Positions 1-9,686 of a stretch of DNA of 64,000 nucleotides are shown piece by piece. Origin of the DNA: Bdellovibrionales bacterium (GTDB lineage Bacteria > Bdellovibrionota > Bdellovibrionia > Bdellovibrionales > UBA1609); contig JAHDFM010000018.1 of NCBI GenBank assembly GCA_020628165.1, positions 1 to 64,000 of the forward strand, given 5' to 3'. The notes under the pieces are model-generated. The model was not told the origin of the DNA. It did not search any database and saw only the letters and a program-made list of their open reading frames with translations. The first letter of the stretch is position 1. Each line of letters opens with the position of its first letter. The position numbers and the translations under genes were made by a program.

Positions 1-55
1 GAGCAGCTGATTTGTAATCAGCAGGTTGCGGGTTCGAGTCCCATATCCAGCTCCA
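1..55 (+). tRNA. tRNA-Thr(TGT), 5' end cut by window
   Basis: The window opens inside the D-stem of a tRNA. The anticodon loop reads TTTGTAA, giving anticodon TGT (threonine). The T-loop TTCGAGT and an encoded 3' CCA are present. The 5' acceptor strand and most of the D-arm lie outside the window. It is the first of four tRNAs in the order Thr-Tyr-Gly-Thr before tufA, the same order as the thrU-tyrU-glyT-thrT-tufB cluster of enterobacteria. Confidence 0.93.
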
Positions 56-77
56 TTTTTGAGTTTATTTTAAAAGT

Positions 78-163
78 GGAGAGGTGCCTGAGTGGTTAAA
101 AGGGACGGGCTGTAAACCCGTTGACTTCGGTCTACGTAGGTTCAAATCCTACCCGCTCCACCA
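78..163 (+). tRNA. tRNA-Tyr(GTA)
   Basis: Complete class II tRNA with a long variable arm. The anticodon loop CTGTAAA gives GTA (tyrosine). The acceptor stem pairs GGAGAGG with CCGCTCC with one mismatch, the T-loop is TTCAAAT, and the 3' CCA is encoded. It lies 22 nt after the preceding tRNA-Thr and is probably co-transcribed with it. Confidence 0.95.
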
Positions 164-219
164 TTTTTAATTGACCAAAACCCTGAGAATTATTAAATTC
201 TTGGGGATTTACTTATTCA

Positions 220-295
220 GCGGGAGTAGCTCAATTGGTAGAGTATCAGCCTTCCAAGCTGAGGGTTGCGGGTTCGAGACCCGTCTCCCGCTCCA
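220..295 (+). tRNA. tRNA-Gly(TCC)
   Basis: Complete 76-nt cloverleaf. The acceptor stem is GCGGGAG/CTCCCGC, the anticodon loop CTTCCAA gives TCC (glycine), the T-loop is TTCGAGA and CCA is encoded. Third tRNA of the cluster; a terminator-like hairpin follows it immediately. Confidence 0.96.
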
Positions 296-342
296 ACACT
301 GCGTTAAACGGACCCAGTGGGTCCTTTTAACGCAGTGTTTTA
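296..342 (+). terminator. Terminator-like double hairpin after tRNA-Gly
   Basis: A 13-14 bp outer stem (AACACTGCGTTAAA with TTTAACGCAGTGTT) encloses a second 6-bp stem (GGACCC/GGGTCC). A short T-rich tail follows. It could end part of the tRNA transcript or act as an RNA-processing structure. It sits inside the tRNA-tuf cluster, so readthrough or a second promoter is needed for the downstream genes. Confidence 0.6.
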
Positions 343-344
343 TG

Positions 345-512
345 GAGTGACGAACGAAGTGAGTCATGGAAGACCGAGGCAAAGCCGAGCGTTTATTAGG
401 ATGGGCGGCAAAGCTAAGGAATTCCGAGGTAAGTGGCTCACTCAACCAGGTGTTTGACTTGAGTGACTAACAAAGCTGAAGTGAGTCACGAAAGACCGAG
501 GCCAAGCTCGGA
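345..512 (+). repeat. Degenerate direct repeat in the tRNA spacer
   Basis: Two related copies occupy about 345-390 and 461-512. Both begin GAGTGAC, then carry AGTGAGTCA and GAAAGACCGAGG or GGAAGACCGAGG, followed by a C-A-A-G-C-rich element. The second copy has a few extra bases. No plausible gene covers the stretch: short open frames here are antisense to tRNAs. Origin unknown; it may be a duplicated tRNA-flanking element. Confidence 0.55.
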
Positions 513-529
513 AAAACATTGGGTCCATA

Positions 530-604
530 GCCCATGTGGCTCAGTGGTAGAGCACACCCTTGGTAAGGGTGAGGTCGAGAGTTCGATTCTCTCCATGGGC
601 ACCA
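530..604 (+). tRNA. tRNA-Thr(GGT)
   Basis: Complete 75-nt cloverleaf. The acceptor stem is GCCCATG/CATGGGC, the anticodon loop TTGGTAA gives GGT (threonine), the T-loop is TTCGATT and CCA is encoded. It lies directly upstream of tufA, as thrT lies upstream of tufB in enterobacteria. Confidence 0.96.
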
Positions 605-724
605 TTAAAAAGGCAATTGGTTTTAACCAGGAGCCATTTGTTAAGTGTTTAATACTTTGAATAAAGTTTAAAAGTAACAAAACTATAACCCCGAGCAAGT
701 ATGCTCATTATGAGGAGGACTTAA

Positions 725-1915
<1,191 letters not shown>

Positions 1916-1928
1916 ATTTAAGTAAGGA

Positions 1929-2005
1929 AGGGTTGTAGCTCTAATTGGTAGAGCGACTGACTCCAAATCAGTAGGTTGGGGGTTCGAATCCCTCCTGCCC
2001 TGCCA
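1929..2005 (+). tRNA. tRNA-Trp(CCA)
   Basis: Cloverleaf with anticodon loop CTCCAAA, giving CCA (tryptophan). The T-loop is TTCGAAT and the 3' CCA is encoded. The acceptor pairing AGGGTTG/CTGCCCT contains a G-T wobble and one mismatch. It starts 13 nt after the tufA stop, so co-transcription with tufA is likely. Confidence 0.94.
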
Positions 2006-2019
2006 TTTTTTAACTTATA

Positions 2020-2050
2020 AGAGCGCATTTTGATAAATGCGCTCTTGTTG
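2020..2050 (+). terminator. Hairpin after tRNA-Trp, probable terminator
   Basis: Stem AGAGCGCATT pairs with AATGCGCTCT around a short loop, followed by TTGTTGT. The T tract is interrupted, so termination may be partial. It separates the tRNA-tuf unit from secE-nusG. Confidence 0.6.
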
Positions 2051-2085
2051 TAAAAAAATAAGAACAAATAGTGTAGAGTTTAAGT

Positions 2086-2463
2086 ATGGAAAAAAAGAAT
2101 CAAAAAATCATTACGGTGTCCTTTTTACTAACAGCTGCATTGGCCTTGTTGGTGTCGAGGGTTTTGCTTGAAACAGCGGCTGCCGCATGGGGCCCCATTG
2201 CAAAGTTTTATGCCCAAGACATTGTGAAGCACGGTCTTCCGATGGGTATCGCTTTCATTACTTTCTTTTCACTGCAGTTTAATAAAAAAATTGTTAAGTG
2301 GGCTGATGAGGTGGTGACTGAAACCATGAAGGTGGTTTGGGTGTCACAAAAAGACCTCGTAGGCATGACAATTGTCACCTGTGTGATGGTTATTATCTCA
2401 AGTCTAGTCTTGGCTGTATTTGATTTTGCATCCAGTAATGTTGTAAAATTAATACTCAATTAA
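2086..2463 (+). CDS. secE: Preprotein translocase subunit SecE
   Basis: Small subunit of the SecYEG inner-membrane protein channel. The 125-residue product has three predicted membrane segments (about residues 8-26, 50-66 and 93-113), like the three-helix enterobacterial form rather than the short one-helix form. The cytosolic amphipathic stretch before the last helix reads ETMKVVWVSQKDL, corresponding to the family's E..KV.WPS..E signature, but the usual proline is valine. nusG follows 12 nt later in the standard secE-nusG pair. The SD is weak. Identification rests on that motif and on position. Confidence 0.93.
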   Translation: MEKKNQKIITVSFLLTAALALLVSRVLLETAAAAWGPIAKFYAQDIVKHGLPMGIAFITFFSLQFNKKIVKWADEVVTETMKVVWVSQKDLVGMTIVTCVMVIISSLVLAVFDFASSNVVKLILN

Positions 2464-2475
2464 AGGATTATCATC

Positions 2476-3009
2476 GTGTCTGAATTTAAGTGGTATATCG
2501 TCAATACAGCGACGGGGAGTGAGGCCAAAGCAAAGCTGTCTATTCAGGAGAGAATCTCTTCTTTAAAGATGGAACAGCATTTTGGTGAAATATTAGTTCC
2601 AACTGAAAATGTTGTTCAGTTAGTGAAGGGTAAAAAAACTTCACGCAATAAGAAATTTTTCCCTGGTTATATCTTTGTTCAAATGAACTTAACCGATGAA
2701 ACATGGCATTTGGTGAAAAGCGCTTCAAAAGTGTCTGGCTTTGTTGGTGGAAAATCTCGTCCGCCAGAGGTTCCTGAGCATGAAGTGGCTAGAATCACTA
2801 AGCAAATGGAAAGTGGTGCCGAAGTTCAAAAGCCTAAAGTGAGCTTTTCAATTGGCGAAAGTGTACTTGTTATTGATGGTCCATTCAGCAATTTTAATGG
2901 GACTGTTGAAGATATTAATGAAGATAAGGCCAAGGTTAAGGTTCTTGTCAGTATCTTTGGGCGCCCAACCCCAGTAGAGCTTGATTTTGTTCAAGTAGAA
3001 AAAGCATAA
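2476..3009 (+). CDS. nusG: Transcription termination/antitermination factor NusG
   Basis: Binds RNA polymerase and, in characterised bacteria, links it to Rho or to the ribosome. The 177-residue product has the NGN domain (about residues 5-110, with the FFPGYIFVQM signature) and a C-terminal KOW domain (about 125-177) containing GPFSNFNGTVEDI. The start is GTG, preceded by AAAGGA. Located between secE and rplK as in most bacteria. Confidence 0.98.
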   Translation: MSEFKWYIVNTATGSEAKAKLSIQERISSLKMEQHFGEILVPTENVVQLVKGKKTSRNKKFFPGYIFVQMNLTDETWHLVKSASKVSGFVGGKSRPPEVPEHEVARITKQMESGAEVQKPKVSFSIGESVLVIDGPFSNFNGTVEDINEDKAKVKVLVSIFGRPTPVELDFVQVEKA

Positions 3010-3027
3010 AGTCTTGACTTTTCACTA

Positions 3028-3057
3028 TATATAAGAGCATAAAAGAGCTCTTATATA
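3028..3057 (+). terminator. Hairpin between nusG and rplK
   Basis: An 11-bp inverted repeat, TATATAAGAGC with GCTCTTATATA, encloses a short A-rich loop. There is no real T tract after it, so it could be a partial terminator or an RNA-processing site. It marks the boundary between secE-nusG and the L11 operon. Confidence 0.5.
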
Positions 3058-3087
3058 AATTTCTAATTTATATTTTAATTGTAACCT

Positions 3088-3137
3088 CACAGCTAGAGCT
3101 TATTGTTGCTCTGGCTATTCGTGCTAGGAGTGGGATA
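3088..3137 (+). promoter_or_regulatory. rplK leader hairpin, candidate L1 autoregulatory site
   Basis: A 9-bp stem (AGCTAGAGC/GCTCTGGCT with one wobble) stands just before the rplK start, followed by CTAGGAGTGGGATA, which includes the SD. In E. coli L1 represses the rplK-rplA mRNA by binding a structured leader here. The position fits; the detailed L1 site was not verified. Confidence 0.4.
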
Positions 3138-3563
3138 ATGGCAAAAAAAGTATCAGGCCAGATAAAACTACAGATACCGGCAGGGAAGGCAAATCCAGCC
3201 CCTCCCGTTGGACCGGCGCTCGGGCAACACGGGGTGAATATTATGGACTTTTGCAAACAGTTTAATGCAAAAACACAGAAGATGGGTGATACCATTGCTC
3301 CTGTGATCATTACTGTTTATGCAGATCGTTCGTTCACATTCATCATCAAAACGCCTCCGACATCTGTTCTTTTAAAAAAGGCAATGAAGTTAAAAAGTGG
3401 TTCTAAAATGCCACAAAAAGATAAGGTCGGAACAGTTTCGCAAGCAATTATTAAAGAGATTGCCGAAACTAAATTACCAGACTTGAACTGTTTAAGTCTT
3501 GAAAGTGCAATGGCGCAAGTTGAAGGCACAGCCAAGAGTATGGGTCTGGAAATAGGTTCATAA
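3138..3563 (+). CDS. rplK: 50S ribosomal protein L11
   Basis: Component of the GTPase-associated centre of the large subunit, bound to 23S rRNA together with L10. The 141-residue product is full length. The N-terminal domain carries [20 protein letters not shown] with the proline-rich segment, and the C-terminal rRNA-binding domain ends in the usual SMGLEI. rplA starts 11 nt downstream. SD is GGAGTGG. Confidence 0.99.
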   Translation: MAKKVSGQIKLQIPAGKANPAPPVGPALGQHGVNIMDFCKQFNAKTQKMGDTIAPVIITVYADRSFTFIIKTPPTSVLLKKAMKLKSGSKMPQKDKVGTVSQAIIKEIAETKLPDLNCLSLESAMAQVEGTAKSMGLEIGS

Positions 3564-3574
3564 AGGGATAGATG

Positions 3575-4279
3575 ATGGCAAAAAAAGGTAAAAGATTTAA
3601 ATCTAGTTTTGAAAAAGTAGATAGAGATAAAAAGTATGCAGTCGAAGATGCTGTAAAGCTTGTCACAGAAACTGCTAATGCGAAGTTCGACGAGTCTATT
3701 GATGTATCAATTCGTCTTGGTGTTGACCCTAAACAATCAGATCAACAAGTTCGTGGTTCGATTGCGTTACCACACGGTCTAGGTAAAGAGGTTCGCGTAT
3801 TGGTGTTTGCAAAAGGTCCTAAAGAGAATGAAGCAAAAGAAGCTGGCGCTGACTTTGTTGGCTCGGATGAGTTTGTTGAAAAGATCAAGGGTGGATGGCT
3901 TGATTTTGATAAGGTGATAGCAACTCCAGATATGATGGCAACAGTTGCCAAAGTAGCAAAGGTGTTAGGCCCTCGAGGGCTTATGCCGAACCCGAAAGTC
4001 GGAACAGTGACTATGAATCTTAAAGATGCTGTTTCTGGCGAGAAAAAGGGTAAGCTTGCTTACAGAGTTGAGAAAGCCGGTATCGTACATGCTTCCATCG
4101 GTAGAAAATCAATGGGCGCTGACAAGTTGAAAGACAACTTTGTCACTTTGATGGCTGCTTTGCAAAAAGCAAAGCCTGCTTCAAGTAAAGGTGTTTACAT
4201 GAAAGGAGCAACTCTTTCATCAACTATGGGTCCTGGTGTAGGTTTAGATATCTCATCAGTTCAACAAGCAATTAAATAA
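3575..4279 (+). CDS. rplA: 50S ribosomal protein L1
   Basis: L1-stalk protein of the large subunit; in many bacteria it represses its own mRNA. About 234 residues, with the signature GPRGLMPNPKVGTVT near residues 130-144. There are two adjacent ATG codons. The second is preferred because it lies 6 nt after AGGGA, giving MAKKGKRF as the N-terminus, while the first would be only 3 nt away. Second gene of the rplK-rplA pair. Confidence 0.98.
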   Translation: MAKKGKRFKSSFEKVDRDKKYAVEDAVKLVTETANAKFDESIDVSIRLGVDPKQSDQQVRGSIALPHGLGKEVRVLVFAKGPKENEAKEAGADFVGSDEFVEKIKGGWLDFDKVIATPDMMATVAKVAKVLGPRGLMPNPKVGTVTMNLKDAVSGEKKGKLAYRVEKAGIVHASIGRKSMGADKLKDNFVTLMAALQKAKPASSKGVYMKGATLSSTMGPGVGLDISSVQQAIK

Positions 4280-4429
4280 ATTTTATAAACCTTTGCGGTC
4301 AGAGACAACAGGTGCTCATTTCTTGAGCTTAAACATATGGCCTGTCGAGACAGTAGAATGATGGGTTGAACCACTTTCCTCCTGATTCGCAAATTAAAAC
4401 GAATGAATAATAAAGGAGGTGAAAGAGAT
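4280..4429 (+). promoter_or_regulatory. L10 (rplJ) mRNA leader with SD-sequestering helix
   Basis: The 150-nt gap before rplJ has the hallmarks of the L10 leader: a GCTCA/TGAGC stem inside an ACAGG/CCTGT stem near 4309-4345. Closer to the gene, CTTTCCTCCT (4374-4383) can pair with AGGAGGTGAAAG (4414-4425), which contains the rplJ SD, and ATTCG (4385-4389) with CGAAT (4400-4404) closes the inner helix. This suggests translational autoregulation by the L10-(L7/L12) complex. The pairing is read by eye. Confidence 0.75.
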
Positions 4430-4948
4430 ATGATGACAAGAGCTAAAAAAGTTCAAGAAATCAAAGTTCTTTCCGAAAAATTCGGAAACAGTAAAGCTGC
4501 ATTTCTAGTCAACTTTATTGGTATGAATGTTGATCAAGTCACTCAGTTGCGTAAACAGCTAAAGCCTGTCGACGCCGAAATGAGAGTCGTAAGAAACACT
4601 CTTGCCAAATTGGCCCTCAAAGATCATCCGGAAATGGAAACTGCTATTTCTGATGGGTTTGTAGGCAATAATGCAATTGTTTTTGCTTATGAAGACGCGT
4701 CTGCATCGGCCAAAGTTTTGAGCGAGTTCAGCAAAGATGTTGAGCACCTAAAGCTTAAATCTGGTGTTATGGACGGGAAAGCTCTTGATGAGAACGGCGT
4801 TAATTACTTAGCGACCCTACCATCAAAAGAAGAGCTGCAAGGAATGTTACTAAGTACATTCTTAGCGCCAATGTCTAAACTAGTAAGAACATTTAATGAA
4901 GTTCCTGCGAGCTTTGTTAGAACGATCAATGCTAAGTCTCAGCAGTGA
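4430..4948 (+). CDS. rplJ: 50S ribosomal protein L10
   Basis: Anchors the L7/L12 stalk to 23S rRNA. About 172 residues, beginning MMTRAKKVQEI. The frame is open further upstream to an ATG at 4403, but that ATG lies before the strong SD AGGAGGT (4414-4420) and inside the leader helix, so the start 9 nt after the SD is chosen. The rRNA-binding N-terminal domain covers about residues 1-130, and the C-terminal helix that binds L7/L12 dimers follows. Likely autoregulated through the leader. rplL begins 59 nt later. Confidence 0.97.
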   Translation: MMTRAKKVQEIKVLSEKFGNSKAAFLVNFIGMNVDQVTQLRKQLKPVDAEMRVVRNTLAKLALKDHPEMETAISDGFVGNNAIVFAYEDASASAKVLSEFSKDVEHLKLKSGVMDGKALDENGVNYLATLPSKEELQGMLLSTFLAPMSKLVRTFNEVPASFVRTINAKSQQ

Positions 4949-5007
4949 TTGCTTTAATTATAGGAAAATTAATTTAAACATTTATATCAAATATGAGGAG
5001 GTCAGAA

Positions 5008-5382
5008 ATGGCTGTAACTAAAGAAGAAGTTGTTGATTTTTTATCTAATATGCCGGTTATTGAGTTAGCTGAAATGGTAAAGGAACTTGAAGATAAGTGG
5101 GGCGTAAGTGCTGCTGCTCCTGTTGCTGTTGCTGCAGGCCCTGCTGCTGGTGGTGCCGCTGCTGAAGAGAAGACTGAGTTTGACGTGATCTTAGCAAGTG
5201 CTGGATCAAGCAAAATCAACGTGATTAAAGAAGTTCGTGGAATCACTGGTCTTGGTTTAAAAGAAGCTAAAGATCTTGTTGAAGGTGCTCCAAAAGCTGT
5301 TAAAGAAGGAATTCCAAAAGACGAAGCTGAAAAAATCAAAGAAGCACTCACTAAAGCTGGTGCGACAGTAGAAGTTAAATAA
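5008..5382 (+). CDS. rplL: 50S ribosomal protein L7/L12
   Basis: Multi-copy stalk protein that recruits translational GTPases. 124 residues: N-terminal dimerisation domain (about 1-35), an alanine/glycine-rich hinge (about 36-55) and a C-terminal domain with the factor-binding [16 protein letters not shown] motif. An upstream in-frame ATG at 4993 would add MRRSE, but GAGGAGGT covers those bases and sits at the right distance from the ATG chosen here. Strongly biased codon use in the hinge (GCT) fits high expression. Confidence 0.98.
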   Translation: MAVTKEEVVDFLSNMPVIELAEMVKELEDKWGVSAAAPVAVAAGPAAGGAAAEEKTEFDVILASAGSSKINVIKEVRGITGLGLKEAKDLVEGAPKAVKEGIPKDEAEKIKEALTKAGATVEVK

Positions 5383-5408
5383 TTAAAAATAGTACCAATT
5401 TCTTAAGG

Positions 5409-5444
5409 TTTAGGGTTACAATTTTGTAACCCTAAATCTGTTTA
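5409..5444 (+). terminator. Attenuator-like hairpin between rplL and rpoB
   Basis: A 12-13 bp near-perfect stem (TTTAGGGTTACAA / TTGTAACCCTAAA) with a very short loop is followed by TCTGTTTA. In E. coli a partial terminator in the same place sets the ratio of stalk protein to RNA polymerase, and this hairpin probably does likewise. The T tract is imperfect, consistent with partial termination. Confidence 0.7.
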
Positions 5445-5487
5445 TTGACATGAACAACAACCAACATCTCATCAATAAGGAGAGATA

Positions 5488-8400
5488 ATGGAACAAAGAC
5501 CCGTAGCTGCATCAAATATTCGCTTAAGAAAGAGTTTTGCGAGAACTGAGCAACTGACTCAGATTCCTAACCTCATTGAACTACAAAAAAACTCATACGA
5601 GAATTTTCTGCAAAAAGACACTGATCCTGACAGAAGGGAGATGGAAGGTCTTAACGGTGTGTTTAAGTCTGTATTTCCGATCACGGATTTTAACAACACT
5701 GCCAATCTAGAATTTGTTAGCTACACACTCGAACCAGCAAAGTATGACGTTGAAGAGTGTCGTCAAAGAGGCATGACTTACGCAGCTCCAGTGAAGGTGA
5801 CTTTGCGTTTGGTTGTTTTTGATGTCGATGAAGAAACAGAAGCCAGAAGTATCCGTGACGTTAAAGAACAAGAAGTTTACTTAGGTGAAATTCCTTTAAT
5901 GACTTACAACGGATCTTTCATTGTTAACGGAACTGAGAGAGTTGTTGTGTCTCAGTTGCACAGATCACCAGGTGTTTTCTTTGCTCACGATGGAGGAGCA
6001 TCCAACACCAGTGGTAAATTCATTTACTCTGCAAGGGTTATTCCTTATAGAGGTTCTTGGTTAGATTTTGAGTTTGATCAAAAAGACATTTTGTATGTTC
6101 GTATCGACAGACGTAGAAAGTTTCCTGTCACAATTTTGTTAAAGGCTCTAGGATACGACACAGAACAACTTTTAGATTTCTTTTATAACATTGAACAAGT
6201 TAAAATTGATCGCAAGTCTGGAAAGGTGTTGCGCGATTTAGATATTGAAAAGATCGCTGGTCAAAGAGCTGTTTCAGACATCATCAATCCAAAAGACGGG
6301 TCAGTTGTTGTTAAGGCAGGGAGAAGAATCACTCGTGCTGTTATTCGTAAGGTTGAAGAAGCTGGAATCAAAGAGATTGAGCTTTCTAGAGAAGACCTCA
6401 TAGGTAAAGTGATTGGTAAGCCAATCATTGATGAAACAACGGGTGAGATTGTTGCCGATGCCAACTCTGAAGTGACTCTTGAAGTGCTTGAGCAATTGAC
6501 AGAAGCTGGAATTGATAAACTCGATCTCATATTTTTTGATGGTTTAACTGTTGGCCCTTACTTAAGAAACACTCTTCTTATTGATAAGGTGACTACAAAA
6601 GAAGATTCACTCATTGAAATTTACAAGCGTTTGCGTCCGGGTGAGCCACCAACTCCTGAAGCTGCCGAAAAGTTTTTCAAAAGACTCTTTTTTGATCCAG
6701 AATCGTATGACTTAAGTGAAGTGGGTCGTTTAAAGATTAACCATAGATTTGGAATCTCTTTTGATGATTGCCCTGTTTCGCATAGAACATTGACCAACGA
6801 AGACGTTATGGGCGTTGTTAAAACACTTGTAGAATTAAAAAACGGTAATGGTGAAGTTGATGATATCGATCACCTAGGTAACCGTCGTGTTCGTTCTGTT
6901 GGTGAGCTTTTAGAGAATCAATACCGAATTGGTTTAGTTCGTATGGAAAGAGCCATTCGTGAAAGAATGAGCTTGCAAGATCTTGAAACAATGATGCCAC
7001 ACGATTTGGTCAACGCAAAGCCAGTCAGTGCGGTAGTGAAAGAGTTCTTTGGTTCGAGTCAATTGTCACAGTTCATGGACCAGACAAACCCACTCTCTGA
7101 AATCACTCACAAAAGAAGGCTATCTGCTCTCGGACCTGGAGGTCTTACAAGAGACCGTGCTGGTTTTGAAGTTCGAGACGTTCACCCAACTCACTACGGT
7201 CGAATTTGTCCAATTGAAACTCCGGAGGGACCAAACATTGGTTTGATTGCTTCCCTTGCAACATATGCTCGTATCAACAGCTATGGTTTCATTGAGACAC
7301 CTTATAGAAAAGTTGAAGAAGGAAAGATAGAAAGATCCATCAATTACATGTCTGCCCTTGAAGAATCTGGTCACCATATTGCCCAGGCGGGAAAGGATAT
7401 CGAAAACGATCAGATCACAGCTGACAACATTGTTGTGCGAGTGGATGGTGAATACGAAAGAGTTGAATCTTCCAAAGTGTCTCTTTTAGATGTATCGCCA
7501 AGTCAGTTGGTATCTATTGCTGCCTCATTGATTCCGTTCTTAGAGCACGATGATGCCAACCGTGCCTTGATGGGATCAAACATGCAACGTCAAGCAGTGC
7601 CGTTACTTAAAGCCAGAGCTCCTTTTGTGGGAACTGGTGTTGAGAAGTTGGTTGCTAAGGATTCAGGAACAAGTGTTGTTTGTTCTAATGACGGTGTCGT
7701 TGAAGAAGTAGACGCATCTCGAATCGTTATTCGTAGATTCGCTAAAGGTGGCGAGCTTGGTGGTAACGTTGATATCTATAATTTAACTAAGTATCAAAGA
7801 ACCAACCAAAATACTTGCTTTAACCAAAAAGCCATCGTGAACATTGGTGACACTGTTAAAAAAGATGACATCATTGCTGATGGTCCATCTACAGAGCTAG
7901 GTGAACTTGCTTTAGGTCAAAACATCTTAGTCGCCTTTACTCCTTGGATGGGTTACAACTTTGAGGATTCTATTTTAATTAATGAAAGACTCGTGCGTGA
8001 TGATGTTTATACATCGGTTCACATTGAAGAGTTTGAATGTATCGCCCGTGACACAAAGCTTGGAAAAGAAGAGATCACTCGCGATATTGCCAACGTTGGT
8101 GAAGAAGCTTTAAAAGATATCGATAATAGCGGTATCATTCGCATCGGTGCTGAAGTTCGCCCTGGAAATATCTTAGTTGGTAAAGTGACTCCAAAAGGGG
8201 AGACACAATTATCTCCTGAAGAAAAGTTATTAAGAGCGATCTTTGGTGAAAAAGCTGGTGACGTCAGAGATACGTCTTTAAGAGTTCCATCTGGAGTTTT
8301 TGGAACTGTTATTGATGCTCAAGTTTACAGTCGTGAAGTCACTAGCCGTGATGAGCGTTTGCAATCAATTATCAGTGAGAAAAAAACTAAAATTCAAAAA

Positions 8401-9657
8401 GATCTCAACATCGAGCAAAACGTTATCAAAAATAACTCGCTCGACAAGTTGAAGTCTCTTCTCGTCGGTAAAGTGACGAACGGAGTTTTACTTAACGAAG
8501 ATGGTTCAAAGAAATTGCTTGAAAAGGGTCAAACCATTGAAGCTGCTGACATTGAGTCAATTCCATTTGAGCTTTTAAGTTACATTCCTTTAGAACAAGA
8601 CATGGAGTTTCAAGTCACTCGCATTATTGATGGCGCAAGAAATCAGTTAGAAGCTGTAAAAATGGTTTTTGATGAGAAAAGTGATCGCTTGAGCAAAGGC
8701 GATGAGCTTCCTCCAGGTGTTATTAAAATGATTAAAGTTTATGTAGCGATCAAAAGAAAGCTACAGGTTGGTGATAAGTTCGCCGGTCGTCACGGTAACA
8801 AAGGCGTAATCTCTCGCGTGTTACCAGAAGAAGATATGCCTTACTTAGCTGATGGTCGTTCTGTTGATATGGTATTAAACCCACTAGGGGTTCCATCTCG
8901 TATGAACATTGGCCAGGTTTTAGAGGTGCATTTGGGTTGGGCCGCAAGAGCTCTCGGTGAGCAAATTGCGGAGCATCTAGATAACTTTAACTTAGATGAT
9001 GCTAAGAAAGATCTCTTAAGTGTTTATACAAATAAAGAAGACCAAGAAAAAATTGCTAATGCTGATGAAGGGTCTGTTAAGAAGATGATTCAAAAAGTGT
9101 CTAAAGGTGTTCACTTGGCCACTCCTGTATTTGATGGAGCTAAAGAGTCAGATGTGAAAGACCTTTTAGCGAAAGCCGAACTGCCTTCTACGGGTCAAAC
9201 AATTCTTTTTGATGGCCGTACTGGAGAGCCGTTTACGACTCCAGTGACCGTCGGAATTATGTACATGCTGAAGCTTCACCACTTGGTGGAAGAAAAGATT
9301 CACGCAAGATCCATAGGACCATACTCTTTAGTTTCTCAACAACCTCTTGGTGGTAAAGCACAGTTTGGTGGTCAGAGACTCGGGGAGATGGAAGTTTGGG
9401 CCATTGAAGCTTACGGTGCTGCTTATGCATTGCAAGAGTTCTTAACTGTAAAGTCAGATGACGTTGCCGGTAGAACTAGAATGTATGAAAGCATAGTTAA
9501 GGGTGAAAACTTACTTGAGCCAGGCTTGCCTGAATCATTCAACGTTCTTGTAAAAGAGTTGCAGAGTTTAGCACTTAACGTGGAGTTGGTAGAATCAGAT
9601 GTCTTGACGGAAGCTCCAGTGGAAGTGACCTCAGAGTCTGAAGAAATCAAGCATTAA
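5488..9657 (+). CDS. rpoB: DNA-directed RNA polymerase subunit beta
   Basis: Catalytic-core subunit of RNA polymerase. 1389 residues, slightly longer than the E. coli protein. The rifampicin-binding region [13 protein letters not shown] followed by [11 protein letters not shown] and LSALGPGG is intact and of sensitive type (Asp, His and Ser at the classic positions). The [12 protein letters not shown] motif of the active-centre region and the C-terminal [20 protein letters not shown] signature are present. An acidic tail of about 20 residues follows the conserved end. SD is AAGGAGAG. rpoC starts 29 nt downstream. Confidence 0.99.
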   Translation: MEQRPVAASNIRLRKSFARTEQLTQIPNLIELQKNSYENFLQKDTDPDRREMEGLNGVFKSVFPITDFNNTANLEFVSYTLEPAKYDVEECRQRGMTYAAPVKVTLRLVVFDVDEETEARSIRDVKEQEVYLGEIPLMTYNGSFIVNGTERVVVSQLHRSPGVFFAHDGGASNTSGKFIYSARVIPYRGSWLDFEFDQKDILYVRIDRRRKFPVTILLKALGYDTEQLLDFFYNIEQVKIDRKSGKVLRDLDIEKIAGQRAVSDIINPKDGSVVVKAGRRITRAVIRKVEEAGIKEIELSREDLIGKVIGKPIIDETTGEIVADANSEVTLEVLEQLTEAGIDKLDLIFFDGLTVGPYLRNTLLIDKVTTKEDSLIEIYKRLRPGEPPTPEAAEKFFKRLFFDPESYDLSEVGRLKINHRFGISFDDCPVSHRTLTNEDVMGVVKTLVELKNGNGEVDDIDHLGNRRVRSVGELLENQYRIGLVRMERAIRERMSLQDLETMMPHDLVNAKPVSAVVKEFFGSSQLSQFMDQTNPLSEITHKRRLSALGPGGLTRDRAGFEVRDVHPTHYGRICPIETPEGPNIGLIASLATYARINSYGFIETPYRKVEEGKIERSINYMSALEESGHHIAQAGKDIENDQITADNIVVRVDGEYERVESSKVSLLDVSPSQLVSIAASLIPFLEHDDANRALMGSNMQRQAVPLLKARAPFVGTGVEKLVAKDSGTSVVCSNDGVVEEVDASRIVIRRFAKGGELGGNVDIYNLTKYQRTNQNTCFNQKAIVNIGDTVKKDDIIADGPSTELGELALGQNILVAFTPWMGYNFEDSILINERLVRDDVYTSVHIEEFECIARDTKLGKEEITRDIANVGEEALKDIDNSGIIRIGAEVRPGNILVGKVTPKGETQLSPEEKLLRAIFGEKAGDVRDTSLRVPSGVFGTVIDAQVYSREVTSRDERLQSIISEKKTKIQKDLNIEQNVIKNNSLDKLKSLLVGKVTNGVLLNEDGSKKLLEKGQTIEAADIESIPFELLSYIPLEQDMEFQVTRIIDGARNQLEAVKMVFDEKSDRLSKGDELPPGVIKMIKVYVAIKRKLQVGDKFAGRHGNKGVISRVLPEEDMPYLADGRSVDMVLNPLGVPSRMNIGQVLEVHLGWAARALGEQIAEHLDNFNLDDAKKDLLSVYTNKEDQEKIANADEGSVKKMIQKVSKGVHLATPVFDGAKESDVKDLLAKAELPSTGQTILFDGRTGEPFTTPVTVGIMYMLKLHHLVEEKIHARSIGPYSLVSQQPLGGKAQFGGQRLGEMEVWAIEAYGAAYALQEFLTVKSDDVAGRTRMYESIVKGENLLEPGLPESFNVLVKELQSLALNVELVESDVLTEAPVEVTSESEEIKH

Positions 9658-9686
9658 TATAAGGATTTAAACTAGGGAGTATCACC

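Noticed and set aside
4403-4429. Upstream ATG as the start of rplJ
   Set aside because: It precedes the strong SD and is in the leader helix; the normal L10 N-terminus starts at the later ATG.
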